This document shows positions 25,557 to 34,042 of a stretch of 64,000 nucleotides of DNA, one piece after another. The stretch comes from CAVROP01 sp050008495 (GTDB lineage Bacteria; Acidobacteriota; Terriglobia; UBA7540): contig JBEKMN010000010.1 in NCBI GenBank assembly GCA_050008495.1, positions 12,445 to 76,444 on the forward strand, in the 5' to 3' direction. Position numbers and translations under genes: made by a program. Each line of letters begins with the position of its first letter. Position 1 is the stretch's first letter. A model generated the notes under the pieces. It was not told the origin of the DNA and searched no databases. It saw nothing but the letters and a program-made list of their open reading frames with translations.

Positions 25557-25639
25557 AGTCATCCTGAGCGAAGCGAAGGATCTGCAGTTCCGTTCCGTGG
25601 CGAACTAATACAGATTCTTCGCTTCGCTCAGAATGACAG
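25557..25639. repeat. TCATCCTGAGCG palindrome, copy 3
   Basis: GTCATCCTGAGCGAAGCGAA with GGATCTGCAG (25557-25588) faces GATTCTTCGCTTCGCTCAGA and ATGAC (25612-25639). It lies in the gap just after the fucosidase gene's 3' end. Confidence 0.75.
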
Positions 25640-25662
25640 AGTTTCGAGCGAGCGGAGAGCAC

Positions 25663-27009
25663 TCATCGACCTTGCGGCGTGACCGTCGGCTTGACGTTTG
25701 TGATCTTGACCGCAATAGGGTCTGGCCAGCGCCTGTTATCGATGAGACGCTGTGCGTGCATGGCGCGAATGTGCAGACCGTCTGACTCCTGCTGCCAGGT
25801 AGTCTTGGGGACGACCTTCGGCTCGTATTCCAGCACCTCATCATTCTGGCCAAGCACGCTCACTTTCGTCCGGTCCGTCGCTTGAACGGAGTGCAAGATC
25901 AGATCCGTCCATTCTCCGTACTTCCATAGCCCTTTTCCTCTGACGATGGCAAAGACGGTGTCTTCATTCTTCTTTTTGGTATACCAAACGTCATTCTCGT
26001 TGGTTACGACCCAGGGCCGCACATCGTAGATCGACTCGTGGTTGACGAACATCCAGAGGGCTATCTCGCGCAGGCGTTCTTCCTGTTCAAGCGGAAGTTC
26101 GCCGTCCGGTTTCGGCCCTATGTTCAGAAGCAGATTTCCCCCCTTCGCCCGGGTCTCGATCAAGAGACCTATAAGCTCACCACCCGTTTTGTAGACTTCG
26201 TTGGTTGGTTGATATTGCCAGGCGGTGCCCATGGTGATGCAGGCTTCCCAAGGCCCCTTAAGGGGAGAACCCGGAACGAACTGCTCCGGAGTCTCCATGG
26301 CGCCGCGCGTCACGACAAGATTAGGCTGCAACTGCCATGCGAGTTCTCGGAGTCCTTCCGCTTCTCCGTCAAAGAACATCACATCCACAGAGCCATAATG
26401 AGTGAGGAGTTCCCGTACTTGCGCCTGATCGTAGGACATCAGGCCGGGATTATTCCGGGGCTGCACATCGGGAATCTCGCGCTGGATGGTCTTGCCGTGC
26501 TGATGAAGCCACCAGAAGTCGTCCGGCGAGAAGTAAATCCCCGGCGCTATCCCCTGCTGGCGGAAGGCGGAGAGCACTTCGCCCAGGACATCCCTCTTGA
26601 ACGGCGTATGCATGACACTGAACTCAGTGGTCGCTGTATCGAACATGCAAAAGCCGGAGTGATGCTTGGCCGTGAAAACAACGTACCGTGCTCCGGCCAG
26701 TTTCGCTAACACCGCCCAGTCAGAGGGCCGAAACTTCCACGGGTTGAAGGTTTTCGGCAAATCGCCAAAGAAACGACCCGCAAAGTCCTCCGACGCCCCC
26801 ACCAGCGAGTGGCTGATCACCGTTCCGATCTGGCCATCAACGCCCCAGTGAATGAAGAGCCCGAACCCCTGGTCGCGGAACCACTCCAACCGGTCAGGGT
26901 GGTTGCCGGGCGATTGTTGGCACGATCCATTGCGCGCTCCGCCGATAACGAAGGACAACACGGCCAGTCCGCAGACCATCGAGGTGAAGACTCGCGCGAA
27001 CCTGAGCAT
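25663..27009 (-). CDS. Alpha-L-fucosidase, GH29
   Basis: A 448-residue exported glycosidase with signal peptide (to about residue 30). Typical GH29 features are FGLFIHWGVDGQ, ARYVVFTAKHHSGFCMFDT, and the nucleophile region VDVMFFDGEAEG (catalytic aspartate), followed by NLLLNIGPKPDGELP. It releases terminal L-fucose (or a related 6-deoxy/L-galacto sugar) from glycans in the periplasm. GAGGGAG precedes the ATG. It is the last gene of the minus-strand operon with the symporter, AraD and two sugar kinases, suggesting that the released sugar is imported and catabolised. Confidence 0.9.
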   Translation of the reverse strand: MLRFARVFTSMVCGLAVLSFVIGGARNGSCQQSPGNHPDRLEWFRDQGFGLFIHWGVDGQIGTVISHSLVGASEDFAGRFFGDLPKTFNPWKFRPSDWAVLAKLAGARYVVFTAKHHSGFCMFDTATTEFSVMHTPFKRDVLGEVLSAFRQQGIAPGIYFSPDDFWWLHQHGKTIQREIPDVQPRNNPGLMSYDQAQVRELLTHYGSVDVMFFDGEAEGLRELAWQLQPNLVVTRGAMETPEQFVPGSPLKGPWEACITMGTAWQYQPTNEVYKTGGELIGLLIETRAKGGNLLLNIGPKPDGELPLEQEERLREIALWMFVNHESIYDVRPWVVTNENDVWYTKKKNEDTVFAIVRGKGLWKYGEWTDLILHSVQATDRTKVSVLGQNDEVLEYEPKVVPKTTWQQESDGLHIRAMHAQRLIDNRRWPDPIAVKITNVKPTVTPQGR

Positions 27010-27062
27010 CGCTCCCTCTTATTTGACGCCAGCGGTTGTGAAGCCTAACTCAAAATCCAAAA

Positions 27063-28796
27063 CTACCAGAAGATCCACTGGAGCACCAGAAACACCGCCA
27101 GGGAGACTCCGGCCCAAAAGATCGGGCGCTTCCAAATAGGCAGATGTCCCTCGCTGGGCAACTGCGTGCATCCATAGACCAAGCCGGTCAATTCTTCCAC
27201 AGGCTTAGGCCGCGTCAGCAGGCTAACGACAATGGTGACAGTGGCGCACACAATCCACGACCATAGCGCGCGGTACATGTTCTCAGCCATATCCTTGGCG
27301 CGGCTCGAAAGGGCGATATAGGAGAGCATGCGGGGATCGGCCCTGACGAGAGCCCACATGCCGATCGAGCTGCAGGTACCGCAGAGAAGTCCCCAGAAGC
27401 CGCCCGCCGGCGTAGCGCGCTTCCACAACATGCCAATTAGCACGGTGCCCAACAGCGGCGCGATGAAGAAACTGAAAAGCGCCTGCACGTAATCCATGAT
27501 GCTGCCGAATTTCATCACCAGGTAAGCCGTTCCTATGCTGATCAAAACCCCCAGGATCGTGCACCACCGGCCCATTTTCACGTAGTGAGCGTCAGAGGCG
27601 TTCTTTCTGAGGAAACTCCGATAGAGGTCGTAGGTCCAGACCGTCGCAAAGGCGCTCGTGTTACCCGCCATGCCGGACATAAAACCAGCGATGAGCGCAG
27701 TGATTCCCAGCCCTAGCAGCCCCGGGCCGCAGTAGCGCGCCAGCATGAGGGGGAGTACCTCGTTGTAACTGTGCTGCCCGGGTCCCACTGCACTTTCCGG
27801 CAGCAATTTGAAAGGCAGCACGGCCAATCCCAGCAAACCCGGGAGAATCACGATGAAAGGCACGGCCATCTTGAAGTATGAGCCGATAATGGGAGCAAGC
27901 TTGGCTGCTCGGATATCCTTTGCGGCCAGGATTCTTTGCACCACCAGGAAATCCGTCGTCCAGTAGCCGAAAGAAATCACGAAACCGAGTCCGAAAACGA
28001 TACCTGTCCAATGGATGCCCATAGGATTGTCGGCGAAACTGCCCATGGTTCGCCAGAGGTGAGTGTAATCGCCTTGGGGGAAATTCCGGTGAATGCGCGC
28101 CACCAAGCCGGACCAGCCGCCCGTCTCAATCAAACCCAGAATGGGAATCAACAACGCGCCTAGCCAGATCAGGAAGAACTGCAGGACCTCGTTGAAAATG
28201 GCGGAGAACAACCCTCCCAGGGCCACGTACACCGCCACGGTGAGTGAGGAAACCCAAATGCTGAAGTGGATGTTCCAGCCCAGCACCACTTTCATCACCA
28301 GCGCCATGGCGTACATGTTGATGCCGGACATCAGGATGGTCATGAAGCTAAACATCACGGCCGCCAGACCGCGGGCCGATTCGCCGTAACGCAGTTGCAA
28401 GTAGCCTGGGACGGAGTGCGTCTTCGAGATGTAGTAAAAGGGCATCATGACGATGCCCAGGAAGAGCATGGCAGGAATTGCGCCAATCCAGTACCAGTGA
28501 GCCGCCAGGATGCCATACTGGTAGCTCGCTGCGGCCCACCCCATCAGTTCCAGCGCGCCAAGGTTGGCAGAAACGAAGCTCAGCGCAGCCACCCAGGCTG
28601 TCATCTCTCGGCCGGCAAGGAAAAAGTCCTCACCGCTTTTGGTGAATCGCCGCAAATAGAAGCCGATGCCCAGCACCATGGCGAAATAGATGGCGATGAT
28701 GGTGATGTCCGGGGCATGAAGAGAAATCAGACGACTGGCGGCTTGTGGATCCGCGGCCAGCAAGGCGGGCGAGAAGAACATCAAAGAATAGTTCAT
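27063..28796 (-). CDS. Sodium/solute symporter (SSS family), sugar-type
   Basis: A 577-residue membrane protein from ATG 28796 with GAGGTAGG upstream. The frame to 28829 lacks such a site. There are about 14 TMs, with SSS features such as the N-terminal IYFAMVLGIGFYLRRFTKSG, FLAGREMTAWVAALSFVSAN (Na+ site region) and WTTDFLVVQRILAAKD, the latter typical of SGLT/vSGLT-like sugar transporters. It probably imports the monosaccharide released by the fucosidase encoded next to it, driven by sodium. Confidence 0.9.
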   Translation of the reverse strand: MNYSLMFFSPALLAADPQAASRLISLHAPDITIIAIYFAMVLGIGFYLRRFTKSGEDFFLAGREMTAWVAALSFVSANLGALELMGWAAASYQYGILAAHWYWIGAIPAMLFLGIVMMPFYYISKTHSVPGYLQLRYGESARGLAAVMFSFMTILMSGINMYAMALVMKVVLGWNIHFSIWVSSLTVAVYVALGGLFSAIFNEVLQFFLIWLGALLIPILGLIETGGWSGLVARIHRNFPQGDYTHLWRTMGSFADNPMGIHWTGIVFGLGFVISFGYWTTDFLVVQRILAAKDIRAAKLAPIIGSYFKMAVPFIVILPGLLGLAVLPFKLLPESAVGPGQHSYNEVLPLMLARYCGPGLLGLGITALIAGFMSGMAGNTSAFATVWTYDLYRSFLRKNASDAHYVKMGRWCTILGVLISIGTAYLVMKFGSIMDYVQALFSFFIAPLLGTVLIGMLWKRATPAGGFWGLLCGTCSSIGMWALVRADPRMLSYIALSSRAKDMAENMYRALWSWIVCATVTIVVSLLTRPKPVEELTGLVYGCTQLPSEGHLPIWKRPIFWAGVSLAVFLVLQWIFW

Positions 28797-28861
28797 TAAC
28801 CTACCTCTTGAGCTGCGGTACGTCGCCATAACCGGAATTAGCGACTAGCGATTCACGTCAA

Positions 28862-29524
28862 CTACTCTTTCCCGGCCTGGCCGTAAGTGGTGTGGTAGCG
28901 GTCCCACCACTTCTTGATCTCGCGCGGCGGCAAGGGTTTCGGCCTGCCCCGCAGCAAGGCGAGATGACACGTCTTGGCAACGTCTTCGACCATCACGGCG
29001 GCTTTTAGCGCTGCGCGCGGCGTGGCTCCGAAAGCAAACACCCCGTGGTGCGCCAGGAGCACGGCGGGGGCCTTCCTGCCCATGTATTTGACGATGGCTT
29101 TACCAATATGATCCGCTCGATTATCAACGTAAGGAAGGCACGGTATCTCTTCGCCGAACTCATCGGCAATGGCTGTCAGATAAACGGGCAGGGGCCGTCC
29201 CAGCAAGGCAAAGCTCGTGGCATAGTTCGAGTGCGTGTGGATGACCCCGCCAATCTGCGGACAGTGCTTGTAGATGTAAAGGTGGTCGGGGAGGTCAACG
29301 GAGGGGTTCCACTTGCCCTTGAGCTTGCGGCCCTCGAGGTCGGTCAGGACCATGTCCTGCGATCGCATGCGGTCGTAATCCATGCCGCTGGGCTTGATTA
29401 GCACCACGCCACGGTCGCGATCAATTCCACTCGCGTTGCCACTGTGCATGGTGACCAGCCCGGCACGATATACTCCACGGTTTGCCTTCCAGACTTCCTC
29501 ACGCAGTTTTTCGATTCTTGACAT
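28862..29524 (-). CDS. araD: L-ribulose-5-phosphate 4-epimerase / class II aldolase family
   Basis: A 220-residue enzyme of the AraD/FucA family. Zinc ligands are the HTHS motif at about residues 95-98 and the later histidine in LLAHHGVFAFG. The substrate-binding GNASGIDRD and KPSGMDYD motifs agree with AraD, which epimerises L-ribulose-5-phosphate to D-xylulose-5-phosphate. Given the neighbouring fucosidase, an L-fuculose-phosphate aldolase role is a weaker alternative. Cytoplasmic. The start ATG has no strong ribosome site and lies next to a heptamer array. Confidence 0.88.
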   Translation of the reverse strand: MSRIEKLREEVWKANRGVYRAGLVTMHSGNASGIDRDRGVVLIKPSGMDYDRMRSQDMVLTDLEGRKLKGKWNPSVDLPDHLYIYKHCPQIGGVIHTHSNYATSFALLGRPLPVYLTAIADEFGEEIPCLPYVDNRADHIGKAIVKYMGRKAPAVLLAHHGVFAFGATPRAALKAAVMVEDVAKTCHLALLRGRPKPLPPREIKKWWDRYHTTYGQAGKE

Positions 29525-29532
29525 AGAAAAAA

Positions 29533-29628
29533 GTAGTCAGTCGTCAGTTATCAGTTATCAGCCGAACTTCAGCACCCTATCGGTTGAGGGTCGATGTTCT
29601 GCTCCTGAATCCTGAATTCTGACTCCTA
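29533..29628. repeat. Heptamer-array element in the araB1-araD gap
   Basis: AGTCAGT, CGTCAGT, TATCAGT and TATCAG (29536-29563) on one side, and CTCCTGA, ATCCTGA, ATTCTGA and CTCCTAT (29602-29629) on the other, all at 7-bp spacing. The second array contains the TAG stop codon of the upstream kinase gene (29626-29628, minus strand). Confidence 0.7.
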
Positions 29629-31305
29629 TAGGGCCACGATCTCTCGCCGGAGGGCTTTAAGCCGCTTCATCACGTCATTCACTCCCCCTCCGAAATAATC
29701 GTGCAGAACCCGAAATTCCTGAAAAAGGCGATTATAGATCTTCTGGCTTTCGGAGCGCGGCCGGTATGTTTCGCTCCGCAAATGCGCCATATGCGCGGCG
29801 GCTTCGGGAATGGAATCGTAGCCTCCGGCCTGACGGCCCGCCGCCGCGGCGGCGTGAATGGCCGCGCCCAGCGCGGAGCAGGTCTGAGGATGTTTTGCCA
29901 CCTTGATCTCGCGCCCCAGAACGTCAGCGTAGATTTGCATTAGGAGTCTATTTTTTGCCGGCAGGCCCCCGCACGCCACAGCGTCCTGGGTGTGCAGTCC
30001 CTCGGCGTCGAAAGCTTCGATAATCTGCCGCGTGCCGAAGGCCGCAGCTTCCATCAAAGCGCGAAAAATCGCTTCCGGCGGCGTGCTCAGTGTTGCACCG
30101 ATTAACAAGCCGCTCAAATCTGCATCCACGAGCACGCACCGATTGCCGTTCCACCAATCGAGCGCCAACAGCCCCGATTCGCCCGGACGCAGCGCGGCAG
30201 CTTGCTTTTCGAGCCATGCGGTGAAGGGAAGCTTCAGCTTCTTCGCTTGGCTTTTGGCGTAAGCCGGCACCGCGTGGTCGAAGAACCAGGCGAACATGTC
30301 CCCGCCCGCATATTGGCCTGCTTCGTATCCCCAGTATCCCGGCACAATGCCATCCTCGACAACTCCGCAGATCCCCTGCACGATCCGTCGCTCGCGACCC
30401 ATCAGCATTTGAACGAAAGATGTGCCCATGACCATGGAGAGAGAACCGGGCTTGGTCACAGTGGTCGCAGGAATAGACGCATGCCCGTCGGCGACGCCTA
30501 TCGAAACGGGAGTCCCCTCGCGAAGCCCCATGGCTCGTGCCCAACGTGCCGCCAGTCCGCCGGCGGGCGTGCCGAGAGGGTAGAACTCTGTCCCTACCTT
30601 TTCCTGAATCACGTTCTCGAGGCGGGGGTGAACGGCCCGGAAAAAATCCCGCTCCGGAAAGCCCTCACCTTTCACCCACATGGCCTTGTAGCCTGCCGTG
30701 GAGTTGTTGCGTTTTTCCCGGCCCGTCAGTTGCCAAACGATCCAGTCCGTACCCTCAATCAATCTGCTTGCGGCTTCATAAACCTCCGGGCTGTCATTGA
30801 GTATCTGCAAGACCTTGGCAAAGAACCATTCCGAGGAGTATTTGCCGCCATACATCCGAATGAATTCTTCGTCTCGTTCTCGACCGATTTCATTGAGGCG
30901 ATCGGCTTCCGGTTGTGCAGCGTGGTGTTTCCACAGGATGGCCCAGGCCAGCGGTTCGCGGCGGTACTTGGGGAGGAGACAAAGCGGCGTTCCGTCCTGG
31001 GTGGTTGAGAAGACGGTGCAGGAAGTGAAGTCAGTGCCGAGGGCGATGACGTCATTCGCCATAACGCCGGCTTCTTTGAGCGCCTTGGGGACACCCCTCT
31101 CGAGCACCAAAAAGTAGTCGCGGGGATTTTGCAGCGCGGTATCCGGCTCGAGTTGCTCGCCGCCCGGCAGTGTTTCGTCGAGCACGCCATCCGGATACGG
31201 CACCACTGCCGCCGCCATCTCCTCGCCGTCGCGAACTCGCACCACCACCACGCGGCCCGATTCCGTGCCAAAATCGATTCCGATGACATACTTATCCGTG
31301 GGCAT
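29626..31305 (-). CDS. araB: Ribulokinase-like FGGY kinase, paralogue 1
   Basis: A 559-residue sugar kinase. The N-terminal phosphate-binding loop is IGIDFGTESGRVVVVR, with VIALGTDFTSCT. The FGGY domain is shown by ALDWWNGNRCVLVDADLSG and AVACGGLPAKNRLLMQIYAD. Length and motifs fit AraB, which phosphorylates L-ribulose (family members also accept other ketoses). Its neighbour downstream is AraD and upstream is a second, clearly similar kinase, separated by a heptamer array. No strong ribosome site is seen before the ATG. Confidence 0.9.
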   Translation of the reverse strand: MPTDKYVIGIDFGTESGRVVVVRVRDGEEMAAAVVPYPDGVLDETLPGGEQLEPDTALQNPRDYFLVLERGVPKALKEAGVMANDVIALGTDFTSCTVFSTTQDGTPLCLLPKYRREPLAWAILWKHHAAQPEADRLNEIGRERDEEFIRMYGGKYSSEWFFAKVLQILNDSPEVYEAASRLIEGTDWIVWQLTGREKRNNSTAGYKAMWVKGEGFPERDFFRAVHPRLENVIQEKVGTEFYPLGTPAGGLAARWARAMGLREGTPVSIGVADGHASIPATTVTKPGSLSMVMGTSFVQMLMGRERRIVQGICGVVEDGIVPGYWGYEAGQYAGGDMFAWFFDHAVPAYAKSQAKKLKLPFTAWLEKQAAALRPGESGLLALDWWNGNRCVLVDADLSGLLIGATLSTPPEAIFRALMEAAAFGTRQIIEAFDAEGLHTQDAVACGGLPAKNRLLMQIYADVLGREIKVAKHPQTCSALGAAIHAAAAAGRQAGGYDSIPEAAAHMAHLRSETYRPRSESQKIYNRLFQEFRVLHDYFGGGVNDVMKRLKALRREIVAL

Positions 31306-31325
31306 TAGCGATTAGAAGCCCTCAG

Positions 31326-31440
31326 CTCTCAGCCTTCAGCTTTCAGCAGTCAGTTGCCGGTCGTCCGTTGTGATTTGCTTCTGGATTCTTGCTTCTTGCT
31401 TTTGGCTCCTGCTCGTCACTCGTCACTCGTCACTGCTCTT
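31326..31440. repeat. Heptamer arrays between the two kinase genes
   Basis: AGCCCTC, AGCTCTC, AGCCTTC, AGCTTTC and AGCAGTC (31326-31360), then GATTCTT/GCTTCTT/GCTTTTG units (about 31384-31407) and GTCACTC three times (31414-31434), each at 7-bp spacing. The TGA stop of the second kinase (31430-31432, minus strand) lies inside the GTCACTC array. Confidence 0.7.
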
Positions 31441-33112
31441 CCACGATTTCTCGCTTAAGTGTCTTCAAACGCTTCATGACGTCGTTGCCGCCGCGGCCGA
31501 AATAGTCGTGCAGCGTCTGGTATTCCTTGAAGAGCCGATTGTACACGGCGTGGTTCTGGGCTTTCGGCCGGTACGTCAGTTTCTGCACGTGCGCCATACG
31601 TTTTGCGGCTTCCGTGATGGTATCGTAGCCGCCTCCGGCGCGCCCGGCAGCGACTGCCCCGTGCATGGCGGCGCCCAGGGCCGAGCAAGTCTGAAGCTGC
31701 TCGGCCAGCTTGATCTCGCGTCCGGTCACATCGGCGTAGATCTGCATGAGCAGTTTGTTCTTTTCCGGCAAGCCTCCGCAGGCCACCAGGTTTTTCACTT
31801 CCACGCCCTTTGATTCAAAAGCCTCGACGATCGTCCGCGTGCCAAAGGCCGTGGCTTCGATCAAGGCACGATAGATCTCTTCCGCCTTGGTCGCGAGCGT
31901 CAATCCCACCAGCAGCCCCGTCAGGTCAACATCCACCAGCACAGACCGATTGCCATTCCACCAATCGAGCCCTAGCAGTCCCGACTCGCCCGGCTTTAGG
32001 GCGGCGGCGCGCTTCTCCAGTACGGCGGCGAAGGGGATCTTCAGCTTGCGAGCTTCCTGGTGGATATAATCGGGCACGCCACGCTCGAAGAACCAGGCGA
32101 AGATATCGCCCACGGCCGACTGACCTGCCTCGAATCCCCACAGGCCGGGAACGATTCCATCCTCTACCGTGCCGCACATGCCCTCCACCATCTGTCGTCC
32201 CGTGCCCAGCACCATGTGGCAGATGGAGGTCCCCATGATCATTACCAGGGAACCGGGTTGGGTGACCGTACAAGCGGGCACAGCGACGTGTGCATCGACG
32301 TTGCCGACCGAGACAGGGGTACCCTCCCTAAGCCCGGTCTTTCGTGCCCAGAAGGCGGTCAGCTCTCCCGCCTTCTGGCCGAGTGGGTAAAAGTCCGTTC
32401 CGACCTTCGTCTCGATGACGTTTTCCAGTCGCGGGTGTAGGATGCTGAAAAACTCGTCGGACGGAAATCCCTTGCCATTGATCCACATGCCCTTATAACC
32501 GGCCGTGCACGTGTTCCTTTTCTCTTCTCCCGTCAACTGCCAGACAATCCAGTCGGCGCCTTCGATGAACCGGTCCGCAGCCTCGTAAATCTCTTCGTCC
32601 TCATTGAGGACTTGAAGCACCTTGGAGAAAAACCATTCCGAAGAATACTTCCCGCCGTAGATCTGGATGAAGTCTTCGTTTCGATCCCGCCCCACTTCGT
32701 TGATCCGATTCGCCTCCGGTTGCGCGGCATGATGTTTCCATAACTTCACCCAGGCATGTGGGCGCTTGCTGTATTGCGGAATGAAGCTGAGGGGCGTCCC
32801 GTCGCTTTTGACAGGTAGTGGCGTCGACGCCGTGAAGTCCGTGCCTATTCCGATCACGTTTTCGCCCTTGAGCGCCGCAGCTTTCAGGGCCTTAGGAACC
32901 CCCTTCTCGATCACCAAAAGGTAATCGCGGGGGTTTTGCAAGGCCCAATCGGGCCCCAGGCGCGGGCCCCCCGGCAGTTTCTCGTCGATCACTCCATCAG
33001 GGTAGGGGACCACCGCGGAGGCGATCTCCTCACCGTTGCGTACCCGGATTACCACCACGCGGCCCGATTCCGTTCCGTAGTCGATTCCCAGCGCGAATTT
33101 TTCATTGGACAT
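31430..33112 (-). CDS. araB: Ribulokinase-like FGGY kinase, paralogue 2
   Basis: A 560-residue protein from ATG 33112, preceded by GAGGA. It resembles paralogue 1 almost throughout (GIDYGTESGRVVVIR, VVPYPDGVIDEKLPGG, GKYSSEWFFSKVLQVL, ALDWW equivalent GLDWWNGNRSVLVDVDLTG). It is the first gene of the operon and directly downstream of the promoter and operator at 33226-33264. The tandem pair suggests duplication, with the copies perhaps phosphorylating different ketoses (ribulose versus fuculose or similar); this is inference. Its stop codon lies inside a repeat array. Confidence 0.9.
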   Translation of the reverse strand: MSNEKFALGIDYGTESGRVVVIRVRNGEEIASAVVPYPDGVIDEKLPGGPRLGPDWALQNPRDYLLVIEKGVPKALKAAALKGENVIGIGTDFTASTPLPVKSDGTPLSFIPQYSKRPHAWVKLWKHHAAQPEANRINEVGRDRNEDFIQIYGGKYSSEWFFSKVLQVLNEDEEIYEAADRFIEGADWIVWQLTGEEKRNTCTAGYKGMWINGKGFPSDEFFSILHPRLENVIETKVGTDFYPLGQKAGELTAFWARKTGLREGTPVSVGNVDAHVAVPACTVTQPGSLVMIMGTSICHMVLGTGRQMVEGMCGTVEDGIVPGLWGFEAGQSAVGDIFAWFFERGVPDYIHQEARKLKIPFAAVLEKRAAALKPGESGLLGLDWWNGNRSVLVDVDLTGLLVGLTLATKAEEIYRALIEATAFGTRTIVEAFESKGVEVKNLVACGGLPEKNKLLMQIYADVTGREIKLAEQLQTCSALGAAMHGAVAAGRAGGGYDTITEAAKRMAHVQKLTYRPKAQNHAVYNRLFKEYQTLHDYFGRGGNDVMKRLKTLKREIVEEQ

Positions 33113-33225
33113 AGAATCCTCACCTTGAAACCTCATCGAGCGGGCCGCCGGGGAGATGCCGGCGCGGACGCAGTACGAGGGGCCGGCAGCGTTCCCGGTG
33201 GCCTCATCAGGAAAAATCTCTTAAT

Positions 33226-33237
33226 GTAAGCGCTTAC
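33226..33237. promoter_or_regulatory. LacI-type operator (perfect 12-bp palindrome)
   Basis: GTAAGCGCTTAC is its own reverse complement, with the central CG typical of LacI/GalR-family sites. It overlaps the end of the -10 box and covers the expected transcription start of the sugar operon, a repressing position. No LacI-family gene is in the window. Confidence 0.75.
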
Positions 33238-33264
33238 CGTACGGGATTCTTCAGTCTCTGTCAA
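33236..33264 (-). promoter_or_regulatory. Sigma-70 promoter of the sugar operon
   Basis: On the minus strand, TTGACA (33264-33259), exactly 17 bases, then TACGGT (33241-33236). It is about 120 bases upstream of the first kinase's ATG and immediately adjacent to the palindromic operator. Confidence 0.7.
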
Positions 33265-33346
33265 GTGTGGCGAGGTCGTTGTGGGCAATGATGAAGCACA
33301 GCAGTCAATGCTGAAGATCTGGGTAGCGGCTAGCGAGACGGCTGCC

Positions 33347-33904
33347 CTAAATGGTTGCGAGGCCCAGTTGGTCCGCGATGCTGCGCATGGCTTCAATGCA
33401 GAAGGTGATGTGGTCGTCAAGAGGCACACCCAGTTCCTGAGCGCTCTTGATAATATCCTCACGGCTTACGGAGCGGGCGAAGGCTTTGTCTTTCATCCGC
33501 TTGCGAACCGACTTGGCCTCGAGGGTGGCAATCCTGTCGGGCCGCACCAGGGAGCACGCGGTAATGAATCCAGCCAGTTCGTCACACGCGAAGAGAACTT
33601 TGGCCAGAAGAGTATCGCGCGGAACGCCTGTATAATCAGCGTGTCCGAGGATGGCACGACGGATTTCTTCGGAAACACCCCTCTCCTTCAGGATCTCGCT
33701 TCCCATCAGCGGGTGATCGGGCGCGTTCGGGTATGCTTCGTAGTCGAAGTCGTGGATCAGGCCCACGACGCTCCATTTTCCCTCGTCCTCGCCGAACTTC
33801 CGAGCATAGGCACGAACACACGCCTCCACTGCCAGCGCATGCTTCCGTAAGTTCTCGTTCTTGGTGTACTCGCAGAGAAGATTCCACGCTTCGGAACGAT
33901 CCAT
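33347..33904 (-). CDS. HD-domain metal-dependent phosphohydrolase
   Basis: A 185-residue cytoplasmic protein from ATG 33904. The frame to 33988 translates a heptamer array. The HD signature is GLIHDFDYEAYPN, with an upstream histidine in NLRKHALAVEA and further ligands in ILGHADYTG and ACDELAG. Such small HD proteins hydrolyse nucleotides or phosphoesters; the substrate is unknown. Family members of this size are widespread in Acidobacteriota and Clostridia. The TonB receptor gene upstream is on the same strand, separated by a repeat element. Confidence 0.85.
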   Translation of the reverse strand: MDRSEAWNLLCEYTKNENLRKHALAVEACVRAYARKFGEDEGKWSVVGLIHDFDYEAYPNAPDHPLMGSEILKERGVSEEIRRAILGHADYTGVPRDTLLAKVLFACDELAGFITACSLVRPDRIATLEAKSVRKRMKDKAFARSVSREDIIKSAQELGVPLDDHITFCIEAMRSIADQLGLATI

Positions 33905-33923
33905 CAGGTGTGACCCCCGCAAC

Positions 33924-34040
33924 GGGTAGGTAGCAGGTGGTAGGTCGTATGTGGGGAAACTCCGGCGTCTGGCTCTGACCCAGGCCACTCACGTGCCTTT
34001 CATAGCGTCCCCACCTACCGCCTACCACCTACCACATGCC
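33924..34040. repeat. Heptamer-array inverted element between the TonB receptor and HD genes
   Basis: The left arm has GTAGGTA, GCAGGTG, GTAGGTC and GTATGTG (7 bp) then GGGGA. The right arm mirrors it as TCCCC, ACCTACC, GCCTACC, ACCTACC and ACATGCC. The core is about 50 bp. It ends two bases from the TAG stop of the receptor gene (34043-34045). Confidence 0.8.
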
Positions 34041-34042
34041 AG

